Shown: positions 12,657 to 20,880 of the stretch, in pieces
Numbering within the stretch: position 1 is the stretch's first letter
Layout: every line of letters starts with the position of its first letter
Assembly: GCA_008501635.1 (NCBI GenBank)
Contig: QQUJ01000017.1
Coordinates: forward strand, 62,001 to 126,000
Source of the DNA: Pseudomonadota bacterium
Lineage (GTDB): Bacteria; Pseudomonadota; Gammaproteobacteria; QQUJ01
DNA length: 64,000 nt
Direction: 5' to 3'
Translations under genes and position numbers: made by a program
Notes under the pieces: generated by a model
The model's input: the letters and a program-made list of their open reading frames with translations, nothing else
Database searches by the model: none
Told to the model about the DNA's origin: nothing

Positions 12657-12679
12657 AGTCACGAAACTATTTTGTGACT
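12657..12679. promoter_or_regulatory. Candidate HipB operator
   Basis: AGTCACGAAA (12657-12666) and TTTTGTGACT (12670-12679) form a 10-base inverted repeat with one mismatch around a 3-base centre. It lies 32 bases upstream of the hipB-like start. HipB and other Xre antitoxins repress their own operons by binding such palindromes. The assignment is by position and symmetry only. Confidence 0.5.
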
Positions 12680-12711
12680 ATTTCAGCGGTCATTATTGAT
12701 TGAGTTAGCAA

Positions 12712-13044
12712 ATGGCAAAGGAAAGGACATATTCGCGATACACGCGTGAGGCGGCCGTCTTGCTGGGCAAGCAGGTCCGGCTAGGGCGCAAGCAGCGTAA
12801 ATGGACCGAGCTGGAACTCGCCGACCGCGCCGGTATTTCGCGGGCGACGTTACAGAAGATTGAAAAGGGCGATCTTAATGTTGCCATCGGGCTCGCGTTC
12901 GAAGTTGCTGCACTCGTCGGGGTCAGACTATTCGATGAGGAGCGTACGTCGCTGCCGGCCCATCTTGCCCGAACCGAGGATAAACTGGCGCTGCTGCCTG
13001 CCGCTGTCCGCAGGCATAGAAAGACGGTAGATGATGACTTCTAA
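12712..13044 (+). CDS. HipB-like Xre-family antitoxin/regulator
   Basis: A 110-residue DNA-binding protein. A helix-turn-helix spans about residues 21-75 (VRLGRKQRKWTELELADRAG, then ISRATLQKIEKGDLNVAIG), the Xre/HTH_3 pattern. Its stop overlaps the start of the HipA-like gene by 14 bases, so the two are translationally coupled. HipB proteins bind HipA and repress the operon. A palindromic candidate operator lies just upstream. The neighbouring glm genes look core, while this pair looks like an insertion. Confidence 0.85.
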   Translation: MAKERTYSRYTREAAVLLGKQVRLGRKQRKWTELELADRAGISRATLQKIEKGDLNVAIGLAFEVAALVGVRLFDEERTSLPAHLARTEDKLALLPAAVRRHRKTVDDDF

Positions 13045-14338
13045 CGGAGCTTACCGAGAAGCCTATGTCTGGATATGGCTGCCTGGCGAAACTACGCCGG
13101 TCGTGGCAGGCAAGCTTAGCGCCGACGGCGATAACCTTATATTCAATTACGGCAAGAGTTATCTGGCGCGGTCTGACGCCGTCGCCATCTACGAACCCGA
13201 ACTTCCTTTGCAGACAGGGGCCATCCCTTTGCAGGCGGGATTGGACATGCCTGCCTGTATTCGGGATGCCTCACCCGACGGCTGGGGGCGGCGTGTCATT
13301 GTCAACAGAAAGCTTGGCCACAAGGGTGCGCAGGCCGACACACAGAACTTCGATGAGTTGACCTATCTTCTGGAGTCCGGCTCAGATCGTATGGGGGCGC
13401 TGGATTTTCAGCGTTCCGCCACCACATACGAACCGCGTGAAATGGGCAAGGCTACACTGGAAGAACTCGTGCAGGCCGCCGACCTTGTTGAGAAGGGCTT
13501 GCCGCTGAGCCCGGAGCTCGACCAGGCTTTGCGGCATGGGACGTCCCTGGGCGGAGCGCGGCCAAAGGCGCAGATCAACGATGGTGATAAGAAATACATC
13601 GCAAAATTCTCGTCAACGACCGATCTGTATAGCCTTGTAAAGGCAGAGTTCATTGCTATGCGACTGGCATCGCGTGCAGGACTCAATGTTGCATCCGTAT
13701 CGCTGACCAGCTCTTTGAACAAAGACGTACTGCTGATCGAGCGTTTTGATCGCATACATGCGGCGGCAGGGTGGCGGCGTAAAATGATGGTCTCTGCCCT
13801 CACCATGCTCGCCCTCGATGAAATGATGGCGCGCTATGCCAGCTACGAAGACCTCGCGGAAATCATTCGTCACCGCTTTGCCGATGCGCGCACCACGTTG
13901 CGGGAGCTTTACTCACGGCTTGTCTTCAACATCCTGTGCGGCAATACAGACGATCACGCGCGTAATCACGCCGCCTTTTGGGACGGCAGAGAGCTTACCT
14001 TGACCCCGGCCTACGATATCTGTCCGCAAGGCCGGACCGGTAATGAAGCTTCGCAGGCCATGCTGATAGCCGGTGAGAACCGTATGAGTCGGATCTCTTC
14101 CTGCCTGAGTGCCATGAGACATTTTATGCTGTCCCGCGAGGAGGCCGTTGCCATCGTTGAAAATCAACTCTCTCTTATCATCAATCATTGGCATGTCGTT
14201 TGTGACGAGGCTGTTCTCAGCGTTACCGATCGTGCGTTCCTATGGGGCCGCCAGTTCCTTAATCCTTTTGCCTTTGAGGACCTCGATGGCGACGTCGCCC
14301 ACCTGAAAGCCATAGCCGACAAGGCACGCGCTCAGTAG
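13031..14338 (+). CDS. HipA-like serine/threonine kinase toxin
   Basis: A 435-residue HipA-family kinase. The N-terminal subdomain contains the small-fold segment YGKSYLARSDAVAIYEPELP. The family motifs GTSLGGARPKA (Gly-rich loop), KYIAKFSS (ATP-binding lysine region) and CGNTDDHARNHAAFWDG (catalytic loop with the metal-binding Asp/Asn) are all present, so it appears intact. Known HipA toxins phosphorylate aminoacyl-tRNA synthetases such as GltX and induce dormancy; the target here cannot be told. Two adjacent ATGs (13031, 13034) could start it. The pair may be a toxin-antitoxin module. Confidence 0.88.
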   Translation: MMTSNGAYREAYVWIWLPGETTPVVAGKLSADGDNLIFNYGKSYLARSDAVAIYEPELPLQTGAIPLQAGLDMPACIRDASPDGWGRRVIVNRKLGHKGAQADTQNFDELTYLLESGSDRMGALDFQRSATTYEPREMGKATLEELVQAADLVEKGLPLSPELDQALRHGTSLGGARPKAQINDGDKKYIAKFSSTTDLYSLVKAEFIAMRLASRAGLNVASVSLTSSLNKDVLLIERFDRIHAAAGWRRKMMVSALTMLALDEMMARYASYEDLAEIIRHRFADARTTLRELYSRLVFNILCGNTDDHARNHAAFWDGRELTLTPAYDICPQGRTGNEASQAMLIAGENRMSRISSCLSAMRHFMLSREEAVAIVENQLSLIINHWHVVCDEAVLSVTDRAFLWGRQFLNPFAFEDLDGDVAHLKAIADKARAQ

Positions 14339-14433
14339 TTTCTCCACTCACCGGATTTTCGCGTAGCCGCCTGCAACCCCCTTTACGGGCATACAACTTC
14401 TTCCGGGAGGGATGCGGTGTTTCATCAAGGCAT

Positions 14434-14841
14434 TCATACGAGATCTCCGCCAGTGATCGTTACGCCATACAAAGACAGTTCGCCTTTATGTGCCATGAAT
14501 GCCAACACTTTCGAGACAAAGCGAGGTTGATAAGAAACCCAAATTTCATTGAAGCAGGCGTACCAATCGATGAGTTTGCGCAACGCATGCTCCTCTGAAA
14601 CACGGATGTAGTGTACCTGCTGTCCGCCCCTAAGGCGCGGCGCATTTTTGGCACTGTAAAAACCGGGACACCCATTAGCCGGCTCCAGGCGGGCGGCCAA
14701 GCTGTGTGTGGTTGAGCGGTATACTCGACAATTCACGAGTCTGATCAAGGAAGTAAATGTCATCAGGGCACCGTAGAGTTCAAGTTCTGTTCTGTGAATG
14801 GTGGCTTTGCCTTTGACACTACGTCGTAAGAAACCGCTCAT
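14434..14841 (-). CDS. Unrecognised small protein downstream of the HNH gene
   Basis: An open frame reads MSGFLRRSVKGKATIHRTEL... and ends ELSLYGVTITGGDLV. Starting at 14841 gives 135 residues and a 23-base overlap with the HNH gene; starting at the internal ATG at 14763 gives 109 residues. Neither start has a clear Shine-Dalgarno sequence. The part beyond the HNH gene has a balanced composition with plausible alternation of hydrophobic and polar residues (HALRKLIDWYACFNEIWVSY). I do not recognise the family. It could be an immunity or partner protein, or a chance frame. Confidence 0.35.
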   Translation of the reverse strand: MSGFLRRSVKGKATIHRTELELYGALMTFTSLIRLVNCRVYRSTTHSLAARLEPANGCPGFYSAKNAPRLRGGQQVHYIRVSEEHALRKLIDWYACFNEIWVSYQPRFVSKVLAFMAHKGELSLYGVTITGGDLV

Positions 14842-15751
14842 ACCGTTGCGCGAGCAAGGCGGCATCAGGTTGTAGGTCCTTGGAACGCGGAACCCATAGC
14901 TTCTGCTCGTGCATCCCCTTGAGACCGTGCAACAGCATAGGACCATCGCTTTCCTCAAGAATGCTCTTTCTGACCTCAATGACGTAATCCGGCCGGATGC
15001 CGATGAACTGCCGATCAAAGGCGGCGTGGTGAAGCTTGCAGAGGGCGAGGCCGTTGCGTACCAACGGTTCGCCGCCCGGGGCGGAATCGGGAATGATGTG
15101 GGCGGCATCCAGGAGCTCTTCGTGGCGCAGCCGGCACATGGCGCATTGCTCTTGGTAGGCACGCAATACTCGCTCCCGGAATGAACGCTGGTGCAGGCGC
15201 TGCCGAACCGAAGCCGTGATGTAGGAGCGCCGTGCTGCCGTCGCGTCATCCTCGATACGGTATTCAGCCACCTGTTGGCCGAAGCCGGGGCTCATATACT
15301 GTGCGTCATCCACCTCGACCATGAAGGTCAGTGTCTCTGGATTGTCGCCGACGATAAACACAGGCCACACTGCCAAATATTTCGCTTTGACGATGCGGAA
15401 GAAATACACCAGCGGGATGCGATGCAGCATCGCGTGACGGAGTCCGCGGTTGTCTACATGCTCGGGATTGGTACCGCGATAGCGATAGCGCAGCAGTCCG
15501 TCGGTAGAGAACCCGTCTTCATAGGGACCGGAGGGAATGGTGGTGATGGAGAGCGGAACGCCCATGATCCGTGGTTTGAATATCCCCTGTGGTCCCAACA
15601 ACGGTACGCGCTCGCCGCGAAAATCGAAGCCCTGCGCCAGCACATTTCTCGGCAGGACGTCTCCGTGGAGCGCGAGCTGCTGGCTCAGCCAGTCGAAGGC
15701 TGCGCGGCGGATGTAGGAGTCTGTCATCCGGTCAGGCATTCGGAGCTCCAA
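14819..15751 (-). CDS. HNH endonuclease, putative restriction-type
   Basis: A 310-residue protein. The C-terminal third holds an HNH nuclease: CAMCRLRH, then DAAHIIPDSAPGGEPLVRNG, then LALCKLHHAAFD, which gives the paired cysteines and the His-Asn-His active site. The N-terminal 200 residues have no motif I can name; similar architectures are annotated as HNH restriction endonucleases. No methyltransferase is adjacent, so it may be a type IV-like or other stand-alone defence nuclease. Its neighbours are a HipBA-like pair and a small unknown gene, forming an accessory island. An alternative in-frame start, ATGACAGAC, would remove eight residues. Confidence 0.8.
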   Translation of the reverse strand: MELRMPDRMTDSYIRRAAFDWLSQQLALHGDVLPRNVLAQGFDFRGERVPLLGPQGIFKPRIMGVPLSITTIPSGPYEDGFSTDGLLRYRYRGTNPEHVDNRGLRHAMLHRIPLVYFFRIVKAKYLAVWPVFIVGDNPETLTFMVEVDDAQYMSPGFGQQVAEYRIEDDATAARRSYITASVRQRLHQRSFRERVLRAYQEQCAMCRLRHEELLDAAHIIPDSAPGGEPLVRNGLALCKLHHAAFDRQFIGIRPDYVIEVRKSILEESDGPMLLHGLKGMHEQKLWVPRSKDLQPDAALLAQRYERFLTT

Positions 15752-16217
15752 TCATTTCAGTCCTGCGAAAATTCGTATTCCAGAACTTTGGGATCGCACC
15801 TCGCGATAGTACCGCGAAGGCGACTAGAGTGCCGAGATTGGCGGAGATCGAGATCGAAACCGCGCAACCTCTCGGTGTGGCGAAACAACCTGTTTTTCGA
15901 TATTGGGTAGATAGTCGCTCGCAAGCACCTTTTCCACCGCATTAAGCGCACTCAAAGATCGGAGGCGGCATGGCGTACGCAATGCCGCAGAGCCAGCAGA
16001 CCTTTGCGTTGATGGGTGCGGCGGTACACATGCCATCCCGTTATAGCGCCTAGCGTTGGCCGGCACGATGATCGGGGGTGGCCATCGCCCTGTTCGCCTA
16101 ACGAGCGCGTATCCCGACTGACACACTTTCCCGACCGGGGTATTCAAACGTCTATCTCCAACGTGATATTTTGCAAGAAGATGCGCCCCGCTTGGGGCAC
16201 CGAGCGTGGGATGATCC
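15752..16217. other. 466-base gap with possible decayed coding sequence
   Basis: No complete gene is convincing here. A minus-strand frame in about 15824-15960 encodes a protein-like stretch (SALNAVEKVLASDYLPNIEK), but it lacks a credible start and runs into low-quality sequence, so it may be the remnant of a lost gene. A short GC hairpin, GCCCC-N4-GGGGC, is near 16184-16197. I see no clear promoter for the thioredoxin gene that follows. Confidence 0.3.
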
Positions 16218-16739
16218 ATGTCCATGACCATTCGCCATTCCCGTATTGCAGGGTTCCTCGTGGGTCTGTCGCTGTTCGTCGCGGCGAATGCGCAGGCCGC
16301 GGTCGAGGGGGTTCCGGAGGCGCGCGACCTGAGCGTGTTTTCCAGTCCCACAGCGCGCTCCGGGCTGCCGCTGCTGCTGGTCTTTACGGCAGACGGCTGC
16401 GGCTATTGCATACGGCTGGCGGACGAGGTATTGGTCCCGATGATCCGCAGCGGCGAGTACGACGAGCGGGCGACGATCCGTGCGGTCAATCTGAGCCGCG
16501 CATTGCTGGTCGATTTTACCGGGGCCAGTGTCGCTCCGTGGGAGTTCGCGCGCCGATATGACGTCAAGGTCACTCCCACCCTGATCGTGGTCGATCGTGA
16601 GGGAACACCGCTCGCCAAGCCGCTGGTGGGGTTGGGGACCAGTGAGTACTTCGAGCTGAGCATCGCCGAGGTGCTCGATGAGGCGGCTGGAGTTCTCGCG
16701 CGACGCGGAGCCTTACCGGCAGTGCGCGGATCGCCATAA
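16218..16739 (+). CDS. Secreted thioredoxin-like protein with CGYC motif
   Basis: A 173-residue protein with a signal peptide (hydrophobic core about residues 11-24, cleavage likely after AQA at 27). The thioredoxin-fold segment LLLVFTADGCGYCIRLADEV has redox cysteines Cys61 and Cys64, followed by the cis-proline region VTPTLIVVDREG. It is likely periplasmic. Its stop overlaps the start of the sensor kinase gene by one base (TAATG), so it belongs to the same operon as the two-component system. It may keep a periplasmic sulfur protein or the sensor itself reduced; SoxW-type roles are an inference from the neighbouring sox genes. Confidence 0.82.
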   Translation: MSMTIRHSRIAGFLVGLSLFVAANAQAAVEGVPEARDLSVFSSPTARSGLPLLLVFTADGCGYCIRLADEVLVPMIRSGEYDERATIRAVNLSRALLVDFTGASVAPWEFARRYDVKVTPTLIVVDREGTPLAKPLVGLGTSEYFELSIAEVLDEAAGVLARRGALPAVRGSP

Positions 16740-18892
16740 TGATCGGTCTGCGCGCCTGGATCGCGGTGTTCGTGCTGCTGGGCGGCACCGCGGTGTCGGC
16801 CGCCGAGCAACTGGTCTCGATCGGGATACTGACTCACCGCGGCAAGGAGCCGACGCTGGCCGCCTGGGCGCCGACGGCCCAGTATCTCAGCGAACAGGTG
16901 CCTGGACATCGTTTCGTGGTCACCCCGCTCGGTTTCGATGACGTCGATCCCGCGGTGGCGGCACTGGCAGTCGATTTCATCCTGGCCAACTCCGGTATGT
17001 ATGTCGATCTGGAGGTGCGCCACGGCGTATCGCGCATTGCCACACTCTACAATCGGCGCAGCGACAATCAGCGTTACAACGTGTTTGGCGGGGTGGTTTT
17101 CACCCGCGCCGATCGCAGCGATCTCGAGGGGCTGAAGGAGTTGCGCGGTAGTCGATTCGCCGCGGTACACCCCATTTCACTGGGCGGTTACCAGATGTCT
17201 TTGCGTGAACTGCACGCATTGGGAATCGATCCGCAGGAGGACTTTCAGGTCCTGGATTTTCTTGATGTACACGATCGCGTGGTTCGGGGTGTGCTCGATG
17301 GCACGTACGATGCCGGTACGGTACGTACCGATATCCTTGAGCGCATGGTGCTGGACGGCAAGATCGAGGAGAAACAGTACCGCGTCATCAACCCGCAACC
17401 GTATTCGGAGGACTTCCCCTTCGTCCGCAGCACGCGCCTCTATCCCGAGTGGCCTTTTGCCAAGGCGCGCCACACCAGCAACGAACTGGCCCAGAAAGTG
17501 GCGGTCGCGCTGCTCAGCATGCCGCGCGACCATCCGGCGGCGCTGGCCGGGCGCTACGCGGGTTGGACAGTTCCGCTGGATTATCAGCCGGTGCACGAAC
17601 TTTTCAAGGAGCTCAATCTGGGCCCCTACGCTACCCTGGAGAGGGTGACCCCTGAGGCCGTGTGGCGTAAATACTGGTACTGGATAGTCGCCGCCATGCT
17701 GCTGCTGTTGGCAGCGGTCAGCATCGCGACGTGGATCATGCGCCTGAACCGCGAGTTGGAACGCGCCAAGGCGGGTCTTGAGCGCCGCCATGAGTCGATA
17801 TTGAGTTCGGTTGGCGAAGGCGTTTATGGAGTTGACCTGGAGGGCCGCTCAACCTTTGTCAACCCGGCCATGGAGCGCCTGACCGGGTGGAGCGCCGAGG
17901 AGCTGATCGGGCAGAAGCAGCACGACCTGTTGCATCACACCAAGGCAGATGGCAGCGCGCACCCACGCGAAGAGTGCCCGGTCTATCTCACCATGCGCGA
18001 CGGCCGGCAGCGCCAGGTGGAGGATATCTTCTGGCGTAAGGAAGGCACCAGTTTTCCGGTGGAGTTCACCAGCGCACCGGTCAAAGACCTAAAAGGTAAG
18101 ATCGTCGGTTCCGTGGTCGTGTTTCGCGACATTACCGAACGCCGCGAGGCGGAGGCGGCCGAACGCAACCGCCAGACCGAAATCGCCCATGCCGCGCGCC
18201 TCAGCACCATGGGCGAGATGGCCACCGGAATTGCCCATGAGGTCAACCAGCCGCTTTCGGCCATCGCCAATTACACGGCCGCGTGCATCCGCATGCTCAA
18301 CTCGGAAGAGTACTCGCGCGAATCGTTGTTACAGGCCATGCAGCTGACCGCGCGTCAGGCACGGCGGGCGGGTGAGATCATCCGCCGCATCCGTGCCTAT
18401 ATCCGCAAAGCGGGGCCGGCGCCCAAACCGGTGGACATCAACGCGCTGGTTCGAGAAGTGGTGGGGCTGCTGACGCCCGACAGCCAAAGACAGGGTATCG
18501 TGATCGACCTGATGCTGGATCCCGGTCTGCCGCGTGTGCCGGCCCACGCGATCGAGATTGAGCAAGTCACGCTCAATCTGGCGCGCAACGCCATCGATGC
18601 CATGGCCGGCGCCGAACAGGATCCAATGATCCTGACGATCTCTACCCTGATGGGCGGTGACCGGGAGGTGGAGGTCAGGGTCAGCGATTGTGGCGTAGGA
18701 TTTCACGGTTCGGACAGCGAGGCGGTCTTCACTCCCTTTTTCACCACCAAATCCTCCGGAATGGGGCTTGGACTTTCCATCAGCCGGCGCATAGTGGAAT
18801 CTCATGGTGGTCGATTGTGGGCTACCGCCAATGAGGATCGCGGTGCCACCTTTCACTTTTCCCTCCCCCTTAGAGAACAGGTCGCGGCATGA
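16739..18892 (+). CDS. TtrS-like sensor histidine kinase with PhnD-type periplasmic domain
   Basis: A 717-residue sensor. A signal peptide or first helix (residues 1-22) is followed by a PhnD/phosphate-phosphonate-binding-like periplasmic domain (about 25-300; SIGILTHRGKEPTLAAWAPT opens it), a membrane helix (about 311-333), a PAS domain (about 345-470), a HisKA domain with His500 in GIAHEVNQPLSAIANY, and an HATPase domain ending with GMGLGLSISRRIVESHGG. This layout is that of TtrS, the tetrathionate sensor of Salmonella. Next to sox genes it probably senses thiosulfate, tetrathionate or another sulfur oxyanion. The response regulator gene overlaps by 4 bases. Confidence 0.88.
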   Translation: MIGLRAWIAVFVLLGGTAVSAAEQLVSIGILTHRGKEPTLAAWAPTAQYLSEQVPGHRFVVTPLGFDDVDPAVAALAVDFILANSGMYVDLEVRHGVSRIATLYNRRSDNQRYNVFGGVVFTRADRSDLEGLKELRGSRFAAVHPISLGGYQMSLRELHALGIDPQEDFQVLDFLDVHDRVVRGVLDGTYDAGTVRTDILERMVLDGKIEEKQYRVINPQPYSEDFPFVRSTRLYPEWPFAKARHTSNELAQKVAVALLSMPRDHPAALAGRYAGWTVPLDYQPVHELFKELNLGPYATLERVTPEAVWRKYWYWIVAAMLLLLAAVSIATWIMRLNRELERAKAGLERRHESILSSVGEGVYGVDLEGRSTFVNPAMERLTGWSAEELIGQKQHDLLHHTKADGSAHPREECPVYLTMRDGRQRQVEDIFWRKEGTSFPVEFTSAPVKDLKGKIVGSVVVFRDITERREAEAAERNRQTEIAHAARLSTMGEMATGIAHEVNQPLSAIANYTAACIRMLNSEEYSRESLLQAMQLTARQARRAGEIIRRIRAYIRKAGPAPKPVDINALVREVVGLLTPDSQRQGIVIDLMLDPGLPRVPAHAIEIEQVTLNLARNAIDAMAGAEQDPMILTISTLMGGDREVEVRVSDCGVGFHGSDSEAVFTPFFTTKSSGMGLGLSISRRIVESHGGRLWATANEDRGATFHFSLPLREQVAA

Positions 18893-19530
18893 GCGAAAAA
18901 CCGATCGTGTTTGTGGTCGATGACGATGAAGCGGCCCGGGATTCCCTGGGTTGGCTGGTACGCTCGGTAGGGCTCGAGGTGGTGACATCGGCATCCGCGG
19001 CGGAGTTTCTGAAACGTTTCGATCCGGGTCAGCCGGGGTGCCTGATCCTCGATATCCGCATGCCGGGCATGAGTGGGCTGGAGCTGCTGAACAGGCTGCA
19101 GGAGCTGCATGCCGTATTACCGGTGATCATAATCACCGGCCATGGCGACGTGCCGATGGCGGTGCGCGCCCTCAAGGCGGGTGCCATGGAGTTCATTGAG
19201 AAACCGTTCAACGATCAGGAACTGCTTGACTGCGTTCACAGGGGAATTCAGAAAGATGTCGAACGTCGCATCACGATCCAGCAGCGGCAACGGGTCATCG
19301 AGCGCTACGAACAGCTCACTCCGCGCGAGCGCGAGGTGATGTCCGGCGTGGTTGAAGGGCTGCCCAACAAAGTGATCGGTCGCAAGCTCGATATCAGCGT
19401 CAAGACGGTGGAGGCTCACCGCGCCCGCATCATGGAGAAGATGCAGGCCAGTTCGCTTTCTCAGCTGGTGCGCATGGCCTTGACACTGGAATCTCACGCC
19501 AGCGAGAGCAGCCACGCGACGCACGCCTGA
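18889..19530 (+). CDS. FixJ/TtrR-type response regulator
   Basis: A 213-residue regulator. The receiver domain has the acidic pocket VVDDDE (residues 10-14), phospho-acceptor Asp55 in LILDIRMPG, and Lys in EKPFNDQEL. A LuxR/NarL helix-turn-helix follows (LTPREREVMSGVVEGLPNKV, then IGRKLDISVKTVEAHRARIM). TtrR, TodT and FixJ share this layout. It is coupled to the kinase by an ATGA overlap and is transcribed toward soxY, 464 bases downstream, so the sox promoter is the natural candidate target. Confidence 0.9.
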   Translation: MSEKPIVFVVDDDEAARDSLGWLVRSVGLEVVTSASAAEFLKRFDPGQPGCLILDIRMPGMSGLELLNRLQELHAVLPVIIITGHGDVPMAVRALKAGAMEFIEKPFNDQELLDCVHRGIQKDVERRITIQQRQRVIERYEQLTPREREVMSGVVEGLPNKVIGRKLDISVKTVEAHRARIMEKMQASSLSQLVRMALTLESHASESSHATHA

Positions 19531-19765
19531 GGGGCGGGCAGTGTGGCCCGGCGCGTCTGTCCCGTTGGACGGGCACTGCGCTCGCCATACCATCTCGATG
19601 TTGGCCACTCGGCCAGTGCCACCTCCGGTTCTTACCCGACAGCCGCACCATAAGGGTTTTCCCTGATATCAGTACTGGAAAGCGCGCTAACGGTGTCGCG
19701 TTCCACCGGTTCAAACAAGTATTCACACCCCTGTATTCCCCGTCAAAGTTGGTCTTAACTACTAA

Positions 19766-19925
19766 GGAACCCCTGATTAAGTCTGGTTAGGCGAGAGTGT
19801 TGTTCAGAAGGCTCGAGTTCAAGGCGGAAGGCGCAGGTAATAGCGGGCTATTGCCAAGTTGTCCAACACCGAAATCGCACCTTCCGGGCAACAGAATCAC
19901 TGAGCAGGACTTGATCAGGGGTTCC
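19766..19925. mobile_element. MITE family A, copy 1 (160 bp) upstream of soxY
   Basis: Terminal inverted repeats GGAACCCCTGATTAAGTC (19766-19783) and GACTTGATCAGGGGTTCC (19908-19925) match with one mismatch over 18 bases. A second copy of the same 160-base length lies at 58022-58181 and a fragment at 40692-40726. Flanks are CTAA on the left and CCAA on the right, which fits a decayed 4-base YTAR target duplication. The centre carries a small hairpin AATAGC-GG-GCTATT. It has no coding capacity and would need a transposase in trans. It fills most of the space between the response regulator gene and soxY. Confidence 0.85.
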
Positions 19926-19994
19926 CCAAATACAGTCAGTAATCGATTGGCGGGAATACCGTTAATTTTCATGTCGCAGATCCGGGAGGAGAGT

Positions 19995-20465
19995 ATGGAC
20001 AAGTCACGCAGAGACGCACTAAAGGCCGGCGGCAGCATCGGCCTGCTTTCGGTGCTGGTAGGTTTAGGGTTGGTGAATCCGGGCGTTGCCCTGGGATCAG
20101 AGTGGCGCAAGGGTGTCTTCGGTACCAAGAACATCGCCGATGCGCTCAAGGAGCTGGGTGTGGCGCAGCCGGAGATGAGTGACGCGATCGTGATCACCGC
20201 GCCCGATATCGCCGAGAACGGTGCCATGGTGCCGATCGAGGCGGTCTCCAACATACCCAATACGCAGACCATCGCTTATCTCGTCGAGAACAATCCCACG
20301 ACGGTCGCGGCGGTGTTCGACATTCTCCCCGGCACCATGCCGGAGGTGCGTACACGCGTCAAAATGGCCAAGACCTCGAACGTCATGATTCTGGTCAAGG
20401 CGGATGGCAAGGTCTACGCCAACCAGAAGGAAGTCAAGGTGACGCGTGGCGGTTGCGGTGGTTGA
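19995..20465 (+). CDS. soxY: SoxY sulfur carrier protein
   Basis: A 156-residue protein with a Tat-type leader, MDKSRRDALKAGGSIGLLSV. The C-terminus is TRGGCGG, the swinging arm whose cysteine (Cys154) carries the sulfur substrate as a thioether or persulfide chain. SoxYZ is moved between SoxXA and SoxB in the periplasm. A strong ribosome site, GGGAGGAG, is 3-10 bases before the ATG at 19995. An upstream in-frame start at 19797 lies inside the MITE and is rejected. soxZ follows after 52 bases. Confidence 0.97.
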   Translation: MDKSRRDALKAGGSIGLLSVLVGLGLVNPGVALGSEWRKGVFGTKNIADALKELGVAQPEMSDAIVITAPDIAENGAMVPIEAVSNIPNTQTIAYLVENNPTTVAAVFDILPGTMPEVRTRVKMAKTSNVMILVKADGKVYANQKEVKVTRGGCGG

Positions 20466-20517
20466 CACACGCAATTGATTGCAACTTGAACTCAAGACAT
20501 CGCGAGAAGAGGCAGCT

Positions 20518-20829
20518 ATGGCAAATCCAATGAAAATCCGTGCAGCAGTGCAAGGCGACGTGACCGACGTCCGCGTGCTGATGGCACACGATATGGAAAC
20601 AGGTCTTCGTAAGGACTCCTCCGGTAGCCCCATCCCGGCTCACTTCATCCAGCTGGTCACTGTCAAGCACAACGGGAAAGATGTTTTCTCTGCCCAATGG
20701 GGTACGGCAATTGCCAAGAATCCCTTTGTCGCTTTCAAATTCAAGGGTGGCAAGGCGGGCGACAAGATTCAGGTGAACTGGGTGGACAATACGGGCGATA
20801 CGCGCACCGATGAAACGACCATCCGCTAA
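20518..20829 (+). CDS. soxZ: SoxZ, partner of SoxY
   Basis: A 103-residue immunoglobulin-like protein starting MANPMKIRAAVQGDVTDVRV and containing HFIQLVTVKHNGKDVFSAQW and NPFVAFKFKGGKAGDKI, diagnostic of SoxZ. It has no signal peptide because it is exported with SoxY through Tat. GAAGAGGCAG precedes the start. It belongs to the sox operon between soxY and soxA. Confidence 0.97.
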   Translation: MANPMKIRAAVQGDVTDVRVLMAHDMETGLRKDSSGSPIPAHFIQLVTVKHNGKDVFSAQWGTAIAKNPFVAFKFKGGKAGDKIQVNWVDNTGDTRTDETTIR

Positions 20830-20880
20830 CCGTTATCGCTGGGGTGTATTTCTACGTCTAAACAGATCTGGAGAGGCAGC

